From a virus, in IMG/VR virus record IMGVR_UViG_3300017751_000078, positions 1 through 35,597 of that record: a stretch of DNA of 35,597 nt. One strand, written 5' to 3'. Both the position numbers and the translations under genes were made by a program. The notes under the pieces were generated by a model. It had not been told where the DNA came from, did not search any database, and saw only the letters and a program-made list of their open reading frames with translations. Below, in pieces: positions 7,022 through 16,869 of this stretch (position 1 is the first letter of the stretch; every line of letters starts with the position of its first letter).

Positions 7022-8038
7022 TTATTTCTTTTTATTAAATCTGAATACACTATCACTTCCTAGTAAATCGGCAGCTTGCTCGAAGCTTGATTTTTCTTTC
7101 GGTAAATCTGTACTCTCAACAACAGGGTCTGAAGTATCTTCAGCAGTTGTCGGTGTAGCATTTGACTTATTGATTTCAGTCTGTAAAGAATTTTTTTCAG
7201 CTTCTAATGTTTCAATGTTTTCTTCCATTGTAATCATTAGTCCCGTAGCAGTTTCTAATTCTGCATTTACTGTACTCCACTTTTCTTCTTGTTCGTGAAT
7301 TTTTTCTGTAAGATCAACAATCTGATTTTTAATAGCAGTATCATTTAATGCACTAACTTCTTCAGAATTATTATCTTCGGGATTGTTAGTAACAAAATTA
7401 GATACAGTTTCTTTTAATTCAGATAGCATGTTAAATAATTTGTCCATTTCTTTATTTTGATTATTACTAATTTCTAATTCTTCTTCTTTTGAATACTTTT
7501 CCTCAACCCAATTAGGTGCGTTAAAGTTGGATATATCAAAATGTGCTGCCAACTTAATTGTGTCGCCAACTTTATCAATCATTCCAATTTCCAAAGCTTC
7601 TTCAGCAGTTAGCCAAGTTTCTTTGTCCATCATTACGGCAATTTCTTCCGCTTGCATACCTGTTTTGTCGGTGTATACATTTAGCATTTGCTCTTTAATT
7701 TTATTAAGCAATTCTACTTTATTTTGCAAGTCGGCACTATCACCCTGTACTCCCACTTGTGGGTTATGTATCATTATTAAAGAATTAGCAGAAGCAGTAA
7801 TCTCATCACCTGCCAACATAATAATTGAAGCCATTGAAGCACTTAATCCCTCAATAGTTACATTTACTTTTCCGTTATGTTTTTTTAATGCGTTGTAAAT
7901 AGCTATTCCCTCAAAAACATCTCCACCTACTGAATTTATTCTTAAATCTACATCAACACCATCTTCTAATTGTTCGATAATTGATTTAGCAGAAACTCCC
8001 ATTCCACCTATCATATCGTAAATAAAAACTTCTTTCAT
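7022..8038 (-). CDS. ClpP-like (S14) prohead protease with scaffold-like C-terminus
   Basis: This is a 338-residue protein. Residues 1-165 form a ClpP-like serine protease: RINSVGGDVFEGIAIYNAL near 33-51, GLSASMAS with the likely nucleophile Ser68, MIHNP with His91, and MDKETWLTAEEALEIGMID with Asp138 as candidate third residue. Residues from about 190 to the end are Glu/Lys/Asn-rich and coiled-coil-like (KEMDKLFNMLSELKETVSNF, then EEKWSTVNAELETATGL), which looks like a fused capsid scaffold that the protease would remove. I start at ATG 8038. The longer in-frame start at 8077 lies inside the predicted -7 promoter element. It is followed by the capsid gene after 31 bases. Confidence 0.8.
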   Translation of the reverse strand: MKEVFIYDMIGGMGVSAKSIIEQLEDGVDVDLRINSVGGDVFEGIAIYNALKKHNGKVNVTIEGLSASMASIIMLAGDEITASANSLIMIHNPQVGVQGDSADLQNKVELLNKIKEQMLNVYTDKTGMQAEEIAVMMDKETWLTAEEALEIGMIDKVGDTIKLAAHFDISNFNAPNWVEEKYSKEEELEISNNQNKEMDKLFNMLSELKETVSNFVTNNPEDNNSEEVSALNDTAIKNQIVDLTEKIHEQEEKWSTVNAELETATGLMITMEENIETLEAEKNSLQTEINKSNATPTTAEDTSDPVVESTDLPKEKSSFEQAADLLGSDSVFRFNKKK

Positions 8039-8074
8039 ATTATAATTTTTTGTTTTGTAGTGTTTTAATTGTTG

Positions 8075-8082
8075 CAAAAATA
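8075..8082 (-). promoter_or_regulatory. Candidate promoter -7 element for protease-capsid genes
   Basis: On the minus strand TATTTTTG matches the Bacteroidetes -7 consensus TAnnTTTG. It lies in the 74-base gap before the protease ATG at 8038, which leaves a leader of about 30 bases rich in A. No good TTG -33 element is seen at 19 bases, so this is a moderate call. Confidence 0.4.
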
Positions 8083-8112
8083 CAAAGTAACATTTTTCTT
8101 TACTCGAAGTTT

Positions 8113-8433
8113 TTACCGAAAAAGAATGTTATCCTTTTGAAATTGCTTCTGATACTCATATACTATTGTCTGTATTTGCCTTTCGCTTAATTCATATTCT
8201 ATACTCAAATCCATAAAAGTATGTGTAACATGTCCCTCATTTTTTCTTAATATAGTGTAGAAGTCGCAAATGATTAAATAATTTCTTAATCTAATTGGTG
8301 GGATAAGTCCCTGTGTCGATAAATGAGTAAGTATATCCATAGTACTAGGATTATCTCCGTACTTTAAAAATAGGTTTTCACTTAATACGGAAGCAAACCT
8401 TTTTATATCTTCTATATGATTTTTCTTTGCCAA
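8113..8433 (-). CDS. Putative HTH (Mor-like) DNA-binding protein
   Basis: This 106-residue protein appears to start at TTG (8433), since no ATG occurs before residue 32. The C-terminal half reads THTFMDLSIEYELSERQIQ followed by TIVYEYQKQF, a helix-turn-helix shape resembling the Mor/late-activator C-terminal helix pair. The N-terminal part is helical. It overlaps the upstream gene by 22 bases and stops just before the candidate protease promoter. A regulator of head-gene expression is possible, but the fold is inferred from a short motif. Confidence 0.45.
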   Translation of the reverse strand: MAKKNHIEDIKRFASVLSENLFLKYGDNPSTMDILTHLSTQGLIPPIRLRNYLIICDFYTILRKNEGHVTHTFMDLSIEYELSERQIQTIVYEYQKQFQKDNILFR

Positions 8434-8687
8434 ATCTCAAATAATATATAACTCCAAAACTTAATAATTGTATTCTGACAATCTTCACAATTAATATCGT
8501 CTTGTGAAAATTTTTCCAATGATACAAAATAATTGTTATAATTGTCAAATAATTCCCACATTAATTTTGAATGATTTTGATCGTGCTCTGCAAAGTAATT
8601 ACTATTACTCATAAACACCTCATAGATTTTTTGTCTTTCTTTCTTTGGAATAGCATTAGCTACTCTCACCATTTCTTCTTCGGACAT
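8412..8687 (-). CDS. Hypothetical helical protein
   Basis: This is a 91-residue, mostly helical protein with an aromatic-rich middle (NYFAEHDQNHSKLMWELF, NYNNYFVSLEKF) and a single CEDCQ pair at residues 68-72 before a hydrophobic C-terminal helix (IIKFWSYILFEIW). It overlaps both neighbours by about 22 bases. The CxxC pair, next to a Cys-rich neighbour gene, may bind metal. No family was recognised. It lies between the tape measure and the protease. Confidence 0.5.
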   Translation of the reverse strand: MSEEEMVRVANAIPKKERQKIYEVFMSNSNYFAEHDQNHSKLMWELFDNYNNYFVSLEKFSQDDINCEDCQNTIIKFWSYILFEIWQRKII

Positions 8688-8848
8688 TTTGATATTTTTA
8701 ATTTAGTTTTTTTTGGTATCGAACATTTGCAAATCGAACATGCGTCTTCCTCAAATACGATTAGCCACCTATCAGTTTTAAATTCACATTTATTGCAAAT
8801 GCTTTGTCTTTCCTTTTGTATTTCTGATTTAACAAATAAATTCCACAT
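8666..8848 (-). CDS. Small zinc-ribbon-like Cys-rich protein
   Basis: This is a 60-residue protein with the pattern CNKC (residues 18-21), CSICKC (37-42), and the ending SKCPKKKW. Two CxxC pairs, a further Cys and a terminal CPxxxW motif recall a family of short Cys-rich phage proteins found near tail genes in Bacteroidetes phages (from memory). It very likely binds one zinc ion. It starts one base after the tape-measure stop and overlaps the next gene by 22 bases. Its role is unknown; a protein-protein adaptor in assembly is conceivable. Confidence 0.6.
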   Translation of the reverse strand: MWNLFVKSEIQKERQSICNKCEFKTDRWLIVFEEDACSICKCSIPKKTKLKISKCPKKKW

Positions 8849-8849
8849 A

Positions 8850-11800
8850 TTAAAATTCTGCTCTACTTTCTAATATACTTACTGTTTCCTGCGTAGTTGT
8901 AACATCACTTTCCAATAGTGTTACTCTTTGGCTACCTAAAGCCATTGCTATCCTACCAACATCTTGCTCTGTTATAATGCTTCTATTAGATGTTTCTACT
9001 AATTGATTTTGTATTGCAACTGTACCACCATCAGCAAATTTAGTACCACCACCTGCTTCATTCATAGCAGAAAGTTGTCCTCTAAACATTGCAGTACTTC
9101 TTCTATTTATAACTGCTTCTCCACCCTCTAATTCTGCAACTTGTCCACCGACTGCAAACTTTACACCACCCTGTGCATGTCTAGGTCCTTTAACCATTCC
9201 ACCTTTAGCAAACTTTTCGGGTACTATTCCACCATGTTCTGCTCTAAATTGTGTTGCATTAATAGCTTGAATTTGTTTATTTGTATTTCCTATTTGAACA
9301 CCAATCATTCCTAATTTAATAATTGCGTCTACAACAGGATTACCTGTAATCTTTCCACTCCATATTCTCATTATTGCTAATGCACCCGATATTTTGGCTT
9401 CTGATTTATCTAGTTGCTTTTGCTTATTAAATTGTGTTTCTCTTAATTTATTTGCCTGTGTGTCATATCCTGCATTTAATTCTAATAATTTTGCGTCTTG
9501 ATCTTCCTGCGACAAAACCTTAAAGCTAGAACTTTCTTCTAGGTTTTTAATTGCTTCTTCTCTTTCTTGATTTATCCCGTATATTTTATTTTCAGTATTT
9601 ACTCTGTCTAATTCTGCCTGTCCTTGTCCCATTTGTTGAATGGTGCTTAATCCTGCCGACAAACCTGCTAATGCCATTTGTACATCTTCTCCATAAAATG
9701 CTTTAGCAAAATTACTCATTCCATCTTCAGCTTGAAGTGTTTGTTGTAATCCCTCAACCTCACCTTTTAGTGCTTGAAGATTTGCTATTTGAATTTTACT
9801 TAAAAAGCCTTCCTCAACTCCCTGCTTAATAATTTGGTCAATCTGCATTTGTTTCAGCTTTAATTGTGACTGAAGAACTTCATCTTCATATCCTGCAACC
9901 TTACTTAAAACATCAATAGTAGTTTGTTCTGCAATTATTCTGTCTGCTATACTATCTACTTTCTTCTTGTCACCATCAACTGATTTAGCAGTAGCTTTTC
10001 TTTGCTTTTCCTGTAATGCAGTTAATTCTTTTGTAGCCAATTTATACTCCTCGCTATTGATAACAAGTAAATCTCTGTTCTTTTTTACTTGACTTATTTT
10101 CTCTGAAAGTTTGGCTAGAGTATCATCTTCTAATGCTAATGCTTTTTCTAATGATAATAATTTCTTTTCTGTATCGTCTAGACTTGTAGTATAATCATCT
10201 TGTCCCTTTTTATTCTTTTTTAAATCATCACCAATAATGGTATTTAATTTATTATATCTTCTGATTTTACCCGTTACCTCGTCATAAGTAATCCCGAATT
10301 TTTCCAACTCAAGAGCATTCATTTTCTCTTTTAATTCTTGTTGTGCTTTAGCTAACCTTAAGGCTTCCATCTTACCCTCAAAAGTTGATTGATTTACTTT
10401 TTTATATGCACTCCCATAATTCTTTAATGCTATTAAATTCTGCTTAAAAGTTTCGTCCTTATCACGATATACTTGTATTGAAGCTTTCTGGACATTTAAT
10501 TCTTCTAGTGTTCCCTGTGTAGCACTTTGTAGTTGAGCTTTTTGTGTCTGATTTAATTTTTCGTATATCTGAATTCTTTCTTCAATATCAGTAACATTGC
10601 CTTGTAATTCTTTTCCTCGTCTTAATTCCTCATTCAAACTTGCTTGTTCTCGTTTTGCTTTATTTGCATTACTTGCAAACAATCCTAAAGCAGTTACTAA
10701 TGTTGTTAAAACCGAAGCAGCGAAAACATAAGGATTAGCTTTTACCGCTTTATTCAAAGCACTCTGTTGAATTTTTGCAATTCCTAATGCAACAGAAAAA
10801 CCTTTTGTAGCTATTGCGTTGGCTAACATCAATCCTTTATAGATTACAAAACCTGCTATACTTGATTTGACAACTACTGCTATTTTATCTAAATTTTTAA
10901 GCAGGAATGAGAAGCCATCAATAATACTTATAACGGCAGGTTTAAGTTTTTCTCCTACCTCAATTCTAATTGCTCTAAACTCTGCTTTGCTACTAGCTAG
11001 TTGTTGCTCAAGTGTTGCTTGTTGCATTTCTACCGCATTAGCCAAAGAAGAATTATCTCCATAGTCACTTGTTACTTCTTTTAATATTTCACTATATTCT
11101 TCTAGTTGTGCAGTCCCTAAAGCACCAACACCTGTCAATGCTCTAACATTTGGAATAAGTTGTGCTAGGATATCGGGTTGTTCTTCTGCTACTGTAGATA
11201 TTTTTGTAAGTATATTAAAGAAACCCTCTTGTTGTATTCCTGTTGCACCATACGCAATTCCTAATTTGTCAAATGTGTCGGCTGCGTCTTTACCGGGTTT
11301 AATCAAAGCAGTAATAGTAGACCTCAAAGCAGTACTTGCTTTATCAGTCGATATACCCTGTTTAGTTAATTCTGCAAAACCACTTAATAATTCTTGGTAC
11401 GATATTCCTGCTTGCCTAGCGATTGGAGCAACACTACCTATTGTTTCTGATAATTCAGCTACCGTTGTTTTACCAAATTTCTGTGCACTAAAGAAAGCAC
11501 TCGCTACTTGTTCTGCTTCGTCTGTTTCTAATCCATAAGCATTTATAACTGATGTAATACCATCTACTGCCGTACTTAATTCTGTAACACCACCAACTGC
11601 TAATTGAGAAGCAGTCCTCAAGAAGTCAATACTTTCAGAAGCAGGAACACCTGCCGATACTGCGTCAAATAAAGATTTGTTTAGATCGTCAATCTCAAAA
11701 CCAAATTCTTTCATTACATCAATAGCACCCGTTTTCATGCTTTCACCAAACTTGTTGATGTCATCACTAGACATAAGTGTTAGAACATTTGTAAATGTTT

Positions 11801-12374
11801 TTTCAAACCTACCAAAATCTTCAGTAGCACCCGAAACTAATCTGCTTAAAGCAGTAAAACCTGCCATTGCACCTGCTAATGCTACACCAACTCCTAGAAG
11901 CTTTTCTTTTGCACTTCCTAATGCACTCCCATAATTACCTACATTTCTTTGATTGTTTCCTAGTCCTGCGTCAAATTCTTTAAGCTTTTGATTGTTAGCA
12001 GTATATTCTGCTTTCATCTTTTTCATTTCAGCAGTATTTGACCCGATACCACCTTTAGTAGCTTTCATTTTAGAAAGCAACTGCTTATTCCTTTGTACTA
12101 ATCCATTATAACTTCCATCTAATTTTTTAACAGATTTAGTGTTGGCTATTATAGATTTTTGTTCTTGATTTCTTTGTTGCTTTAAATCTTTAATTGCAAC
12201 TCTTGTTGTAGCTATATTCTTGGCATGGATTTTCTGCATTCCTGCATTCTTCTTCCCTGCTTTAGTCATATTTTTAAGCTTGACTTCTGCTTTTGTTATC
12301 TCCTGCTCAAGCCTTACTAACTCGTCTGTTCCAACGATTTTAATATCTACTATCTTTGTTATATTTGAAGCCAT
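8850..12374 (-). CDS. Tail tape measure protein (TP901 family)
   Basis: This 1174-residue protein, the longest in the window, sets tail length and acts as a scaffold for the tail tube. The N-terminal 150 residues are a Lys/Gln/Asn-rich coiled coil. Residues of about 190-480 match the TP901-type PhageMin_Tail core: DVMKEFGFEIDDLNKSLFDA, SAGVPASESIDFLRTASQLA, AYGLETDEAEQVASAFFSAQ and FAELTKQGISTDKASTALRS. Hydrophobic helices follow near 505-590, where tape measures often carry membrane-active segments. A long Glu/Lys coiled coil (about 590-990) comes next, then a Gly-rich C-terminal part (AEHGGIVPEKFAKGGMVKGP) typical of tape measures. Start and upstream stop share one base (TAATG). Confidence 0.9.
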   Translation of the reverse strand: MASNITKIVDIKIVGTDELVRLEQEITKAEVKLKNMTKAGKKNAGMQKIHAKNIATTRVAIKDLKQQRNQEQKSIIANTKSVKKLDGSYNGLVQRNKQLLSKMKATKGGIGSNTAEMKKMKAEYTANNQKLKEFDAGLGNNQRNVGNYGSALGSAKEKLLGVGVALAGAMAGFTALSRLVSGATEDFGRFEKTFTNVLTLMSSDDINKFGESMKTGAIDVMKEFGFEIDDLNKSLFDAVSAGVPASESIDFLRTASQLAVGGVTELSTAVDGITSVINAYGLETDEAEQVASAFFSAQKFGKTTVAELSETIGSVAPIARQAGISYQELLSGFAELTKQGISTDKASTALRSTITALIKPGKDAADTFDKLGIAYGATGIQQEGFFNILTKISTVAEEQPDILAQLIPNVRALTGVGALGTAQLEEYSEILKEVTSDYGDNSSLANAVEMQQATLEQQLASSKAEFRAIRIEVGEKLKPAVISIIDGFSFLLKNLDKIAVVVKSSIAGFVIYKGLMLANAIATKGFSVALGIAKIQQSALNKAVKANPYVFAASVLTTLVTALGLFASNANKAKREQASLNEELRRGKELQGNVTDIEERIQIYEKLNQTQKAQLQSATQGTLEELNVQKASIQVYRDKDETFKQNLIALKNYGSAYKKVNQSTFEGKMEALRLAKAQQELKEKMNALELEKFGITYDEVTGKIRRYNKLNTIIGDDLKKNKKGQDDYTTSLDDTEKKLLSLEKALALEDDTLAKLSEKISQVKKNRDLLVINSEEYKLATKELTALQEKQRKATAKSVDGDKKKVDSIADRIIAEQTTIDVLSKVAGYEDEVLQSQLKLKQMQIDQIIKQGVEEGFLSKIQIANLQALKGEVEGLQQTLQAEDGMSNFAKAFYGEDVQMALAGLSAGLSTIQQMGQGQAELDRVNTENKIYGINQEREEAIKNLEESSSFKVLSQEDQDAKLLELNAGYDTQANKLRETQFNKQKQLDKSEAKISGALAIMRIWSGKITGNPVVDAIIKLGMIGVQIGNTNKQIQAINATQFRAEHGGIVPEKFAKGGMVKGPRHAQGGVKFAVGGQVAELEGGEAVINRRSTAMFRGQLSAMNEAGGGTKFADGGTVAIQNQLVETSNRSIITEQDVGRIAMALGSQRVTLLESDVTTTQETVSILESRAEF

Positions 12375-15300
12375 TATCCTTTTATTATTTTAGAAACACT
12401 TTTGTCATCTTCAGAAGCATTGCTTTCTGTATACAAGTCAATATAATCCCCATTGTTATCAGTTGTAACCATATTACTCCCACCGCCAATGTCACCGAAC
12501 TCGATTGCACCATCATGTGTTATTGTTAGTATATTTTTTCTGTCTGCTTCTGAAGTACCACCACCTATAATTACACTAGCTTTTGGATTATCTATATTAT
12601 ACTTTCCTAATATCATTTGTCCTGTACCACCACTCATTGATTTAAGATGGCTACCGATTAGAATATTACCTGCTTTATTTGGTGTGAAGTTATGATTACC
12701 ATTCAATACAAGAGAAGTGTTAGCACCTATATCAGATAGATTTATATTACCACCCAAACTTCCATGTGTATGCACGATATTATCTTTATCTTTATCTAAT
12801 TCTGTGTGTACATTTACTCCAATTCCAACTGTACCTACTCCCCATACTCCAACTGTACCTACTCCACCATCGTCTTGATTTCCATCATTCACTCCTGTGC
12901 TTGGACTACCCTCGTCTACTATTGTGTAAGGTGGTATTTTAAGATTAGTACTATTTGCACCTATTTGTAGAAGCCTTACTTTTGTAACACTATCTTCATG
13001 TGGCTTGTAATCTATTATCTTTTCAATAATCCAATAGCTACCATTTGCATGTCCATCTTCAACTAAAAATATAGGTACTCTTAAATCTAGTTGTGCAATA
13101 TCGCTTGGTGTTAGATATAGATAACATTCTTTTATTCTAGGATTAGAAGTGATTGAATCAATGTAAGGTTTCCAAAACCTAGTATATAATCCGTCCTGTA
13201 TATTGTCGGCATAATCTAATGTTTCTCCAAAACTATCGTCTACATCATGGAATGTCTGTGCACATGGATATTCATTAGTATGTCCTGCCGTGCCATCATG
13301 AGAACTATCATTCCATTTATATCCTGCATACATAGTACCGTTAAATGTCTTAACTCCCTCGTAAGAAAGTATTCTCAACTTCCAACCACCCATACTCCTT
13401 TCGGGTTTTGTTTGCCAAGATACATTACTAACATGGTCTTTAACAATTAAGGGTACCCATGGTGCGTCACCATTATTTCCGTCAATGTATTCTCTATCTC
13501 TAATGCTTGTTGTTGGTGCATAAAAGCTAGTGCCATGTTCTTCTATTTCGGGAAGATATTCATCTTGTAATGATATTAGAGTAGAATGGTAAGGATAACC
13601 TAAATTGCTTTCTAGGTATTCCACCTCTCCGTCCTTACTATCTTCTTTGTATCTAAATCTTAAATCTTTGCCTAATTTATCAGTTAGAAATAAAGTTTCT
13701 TGTGGCTTGGACATATCTAATTTATGTGTCCAATCTAATGCGTATGCACTCTCTTTGTAGAAGTCTTTGTAAGGCTCAACATATACTTTCTTTAATGCTT
13801 CATCAGTATACCAATACAGATTAAATAATCCTGTTAATCCCGATATGAAATCAAGTTTTGTTTCGTCACATGGTAAATAATCACTTGAATGAATGAAATC
13901 ACCATAAGCTAAATCTCCAAATCTTTCAATCAACACTCTAGTATCTCTTACATTCCCGTCACCCGGAAAGTTTAAAGGAGTAACTTGACTACCATCTTTC
14001 TGCATATCATACATGTGGAAGTTTTTAGTAAGCAGGTATCCATCAGAAGGCTGTATGTGATAGCCATTTTGTAACTCCTGCATATAGCACTCAATGATTA
14101 CAGTTTCTCCTTGATTTATTGTAACATATCCACTATCTAAATTAACTTCTCTATATGTACTTCCACTATAACTAGAGTAACTATTTATGTCGTCATCTAG
14201 CACTGTTTGGCTACCACCCGAGTATCCATTTACATTTGTCAAATTATTAACACTAGCACCCGACCCTATCATTTGCTCACAAGCATTGAAAGTTGTGCTC
14301 GAACTACATACTGTAATCTTACAATGTAATTTAGAATAGTTTCCTTGAATTAATGATAGCCACGATCTAACACGATATTGTGCAGTCTGTGGACATTCCC
14401 AATGCCATTGTGCATTTCCTTGCTCACTTTCTTTGTACCTAAAACCTCTTGCCAAAGCAAAAGGACTATTTGCACCATTATTTGCAGGTATCCCGTAAGG
14501 ATATTGGTAATGACTTGCGTCATCTCCTGCATTTGAAGGGTCTGTAATCTCAACATCAAATGGTGCATGTCTAGATATACCTCTTTTATAATTATTACTT
14601 CCTGTTGCCTTTATTGATAATTTAAAACAATGATTACAATGTCTTTCTTGTTCGTATGATGAATTCCAAACAGGTGACGGTGAATGTCCTGTTCCATCAT
14701 CAAATCTAAATCTTGCGTCATATTTATATTCGGCTGCCAAGTCGTCGGGAAAGACAAAGTTCTTCGGGTCTAATGGCATTACTAATTTCATAAAGAAATC
14801 AGAATTAAAGAAATCACTTTCTAACTCATATCCTGCTTGAGCAAAATAATAGTACACCAAATACCTTACAGAGTAAGATGGTGTCTGCTCCATTATATGT
14901 GCTTTAAAGCTATTTAAAGTTGCGTAAGGGTATTCATGCTCACCCCAAGTTATTAATGGTATTACAATACTTCTATGTGCAGGTATGGGACTAGGAACAT
15001 TATCATTAAACCATTGCCAAGCTCCGTGCGACCAAACAAATGAATGAAAGTCATCTCGATTAGCGTCACACATAGGTGCTTCCTTAAATTGCTTTACCCA
15101 TGAATTGTTATCACCTAATATAGTAATCTTGTAGCTATGAGGTTTGTTGTCTTTTATTATTGCTTTTACAGTTAGTGTGCCTTGAAAAACTTTCTGTCCA
15201 TTTACCAAGCATGTGCATTCTATTCTGCCATCAATTAAATCAGTAATATCTTCAAGTTGGTCGCTATGAGAATGATTTAATAATATATTGTTATTGTTTG

Positions 15301-15484
15301 TTGCAGGAATATCGAATGTCTTTGAAAAGCTTCCCCTAGATTTACTGATATTATCAATACTCTTAATAGAGAAATTTAATGCTAATGGTAGTTTATCACT
15401 ATCGTATAAATCTAAGTCACCATTCTTAATTGCTCTTGCTCCACTAACTTGATAGCTAATACTTAACTTAACCTCTCTTGCCAT
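12374..15484 (-). CDS. Large tail/baseplate protein with adhesin-like C-terminus
   Basis: This is a 1036-residue protein. The N-terminal 140 residues (ISYQVSGARAIKNGDLDLYD and SRGSFSKTFDIPATNNNNIL) look like a tail-attachment beta domain. The middle is rich in Trp, Tyr, Asp and Ser and resembles a large beta-structured host-interaction module. Near residues 873-888 a GVGTVG unit occurs twice. The last 140 residues contain GNILIGSHLKSMSGG, GQMILGKYNIDNPKASVIIG and NILTITHDGAIEFGD, a pattern like the head repeats of trimeric autotransporter adhesins and phage fibres. It is coupled by TAATG to both neighbours. Adhesion is inferred; no enzyme motif was seen. Confidence 0.65.
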   Translation of the reverse strand: MAREVKLSISYQVSGARAIKNGDLDLYDSDKLPLALNFSIKSIDNISKSRGSFSKTFDIPATNNNNILLNHSHSDQLEDITDLIDGRIECTCLVNGQKVFQGTLTVKAIIKDNKPHSYKITILGDNNSWVKQFKEAPMCDANRDDFHSFVWSHGAWQWFNDNVPSPIPAHRSIVIPLITWGEHEYPYATLNSFKAHIMEQTPSYSVRYLVYYYFAQAGYELESDFFNSDFFMKLVMPLDPKNFVFPDDLAAEYKYDARFRFDDGTGHSPSPVWNSSYEQERHCNHCFKLSIKATGSNNYKRGISRHAPFDVEITDPSNAGDDASHYQYPYGIPANNGANSPFALARGFRYKESEQGNAQWHWECPQTAQYRVRSWLSLIQGNYSKLHCKITVCSSSTTFNACEQMIGSGASVNNLTNVNGYSGGSQTVLDDDINSYSSYSGSTYREVNLDSGYVTINQGETVIIECYMQELQNGYHIQPSDGYLLTKNFHMYDMQKDGSQVTPLNFPGDGNVRDTRVLIERFGDLAYGDFIHSSDYLPCDETKLDFISGLTGLFNLYWYTDEALKKVYVEPYKDFYKESAYALDWTHKLDMSKPQETLFLTDKLGKDLRFRYKEDSKDGEVEYLESNLGYPYHSTLISLQDEYLPEIEEHGTSFYAPTTSIRDREYIDGNNGDAPWVPLIVKDHVSNVSWQTKPERSMGGWKLRILSYEGVKTFNGTMYAGYKWNDSSHDGTAGHTNEYPCAQTFHDVDDSFGETLDYADNIQDGLYTRFWKPYIDSITSNPRIKECYLYLTPSDIAQLDLRVPIFLVEDGHANGSYWIIEKIIDYKPHEDSVTKVRLLQIGANSTNLKIPPYTIVDEGSPSTGVNDGNQDDGGVGTVGVWGVGTVGIGVNVHTELDKDKDNIVHTHGSLGGNINLSDIGANTSLVLNGNHNFTPNKAGNILIGSHLKSMSGGTGQMILGKYNIDNPKASVIIGGGTSEADRKNILTITHDGAIEFGDIGGGSNMVTTDNNGDYIDLYTESNASEDDKSVSKIIKG
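12824..12865. repeat. Short direct repeat inside the 1036-residue tail gene
   Basis: The 18-base unit TCCAACTGTACCTACTCC occurs at 12824-12841 and again at 12848-12865. The period of 24 bases keeps the reading frame and encodes two GVGTVG units. It looks like a small tandem duplication forming a flexible glycine-rich linker before the adhesin-like C-terminus. Confidence 0.7.
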
Positions 15485-16869
15485 TATTGTCTTTGTGTTA
15501 CTAAATCGTTTGACCTAACAAATTCTAATTTAATTTGTCCTACATCTCTCTTTTTAGGATTAGTAATGACTTCACCTGTTGTAACTATTATGGCTTGTCT
15601 GCTTTGCCAATTTCTTGCATTGTCTACTCTAGCTTCACCCGAATAAAATATACCTGTAAATTTATCACTTTGCACCCATACTCTAGGTGAAGTGTATATT
15701 TCTGATAGCCATGTTAATATTTCTTTTGGTAGGTGTCTACTATAAACAGTAAACTTCATATTACCCTCTATGTTGATCTTACCTCTACCTAAACTCATTT
15801 GGGAAAAAGTATTATTCTCTTTTGTAAAAGCATAATGATTTGTGTCCTCATGCTCCATTCTCCTAAAACCTAGTGCTCTTTGGAATGTACTGTAAGATGT
15901 ATTTAACTTTTCTTCAAAATCTCCAAGAAACTTAAAGCTATCGACACCACCCTTTCTATTTTTCCAATATACCGTTATCCCTCTATTATTGCATTCACAA
16001 TTCTTATAATTAAATCTTCTAGATATTGAAGGTGTAAGGTTTATTTCATTACCATTTCCTGCAACTCTAAAAATACTCAATTCCATTGAAGCTACTTGAT
16101 TGTTAGTTAATGATAATCCATAAGTAGCAGGATTACTACCATTATCGTCTACCATTGCATATAGCTCTGGAATTCCAATAGGTACAGAATATAAATCTCT
16201 TGGATTAATCATGTAATCCATTTCAAAAAGTTGAGTACTCCCATTAAGTAGAAAGAATTTAAATTTAAATCTATGTGTTCCTGTAGAATAAAAGCCATAA
16301 TCCAAATATGCGTGCTCATCTTCACATTTAAATGTTTCAAAAGGAATATTAGAAGATGGGTGAAGTTTTATGTCTGCTTGATTATTACCTCCATAAGTCC
16401 AATTGTTTTCTAGCCATTGGTGTTGTGCTTTAAAGAATGTCTGCTCATGTTGTGTCGCCGCGTCAATTCCGTAAAACCTGTAACCCTGTTGCCATTCCTC
16501 ATGATTTTCTGAATAATTTAGAGTACCATCATTATTAAATTGTGCACCCGTAAATATAAATCTATAACTTCTTATATTGTTCGGCTTGTGCATTACCCCC
16601 TTATTTACAGGTGTTAATGTTGTAACTACATAATCATTACATATTTGTGACGGGTCTATTAAGAAACGGTTATTACCCAACTCGATATCCTGCACTAAAA
16701 CTTTTGTTATGTCATAGTAAATTCCACTATCGTTTTCGCTTTCTACCTGTATTTTATAAAGCATTTTAATTGTATTCAGTTGTTGTGGATTAAACTGAAA
16801 CACGAAAGGTCTGCTCGTATCATATAGTACGGAATAATTTGCATATTGATTTATTATATGTTTTCCCAT
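15484..16869 (-). CDS. Virion structural protein, probable distal-tail component
   Basis: This 461-residue protein is dominated by beta-strand-like aromatic segments (YSVLYDTSRPFVFQFNP near the start, FKFKFFLLNGSTQLFEMDY in the middle, NIEGNMKFTVYSRHLPKEIL then TWLSEIYTSPRVWVQ towards the end). The C-terminal part, with RVWVQSDKFTGIFYSGEARV and VGQIKLEFVRS, resembles a beta-sandwich. It is coupled by TAATG to both neighbours, between tail-completion-like genes and the large tail adhesin. Distal tail or baseplate hub is the most likely role. I do not recognise a named family. Confidence 0.55.
   Translation of the reverse strand: MGKHIINQYANYSVLYDTSRPFVFQFNPQQLNTIKMLYKIQVESENDSGIYYDITKVLVQDIELGNNRFLIDPSQICNDYVVTTLTPVNKGVMHKPNNIRSYRFIFTGAQFNNDGTLNYSENHEEWQQGYRFYGIDAATQHEQTFFKAQHQWLENNWTYGGNNQADIKLHPSSNIPFETFKCEDEHAYLDYGFYSTGTHRFKFKFFLLNGSTQLFEMDYMINPRDLYSVPIGIPELYAMVDDNGSNPATYGLSLTNNQVASMELSIFRVAGNGNEINLTPSISRRFNYKNCECNNRGITVYWKNRKGGVDSFKFLGDFEEKLNTSYSTFQRALGFRRMEHEDTNHYAFTKENNTFSQMSLGRGKINIEGNMKFTVYSRHLPKEILTWLSEIYTSPRVWVQSDKFTGIFYSGEARVDNARNWQSRQAIIVTTGEVITNPKKRDVGQIKLEFVRSNDLVTQRQ

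Noticed and set aside
14350-14568. Minus-strand 72-residue ORF inside the 1036-residue tail gene
   Set aside because: It is a shadow frame within a clear long gene and has no start context or domain.
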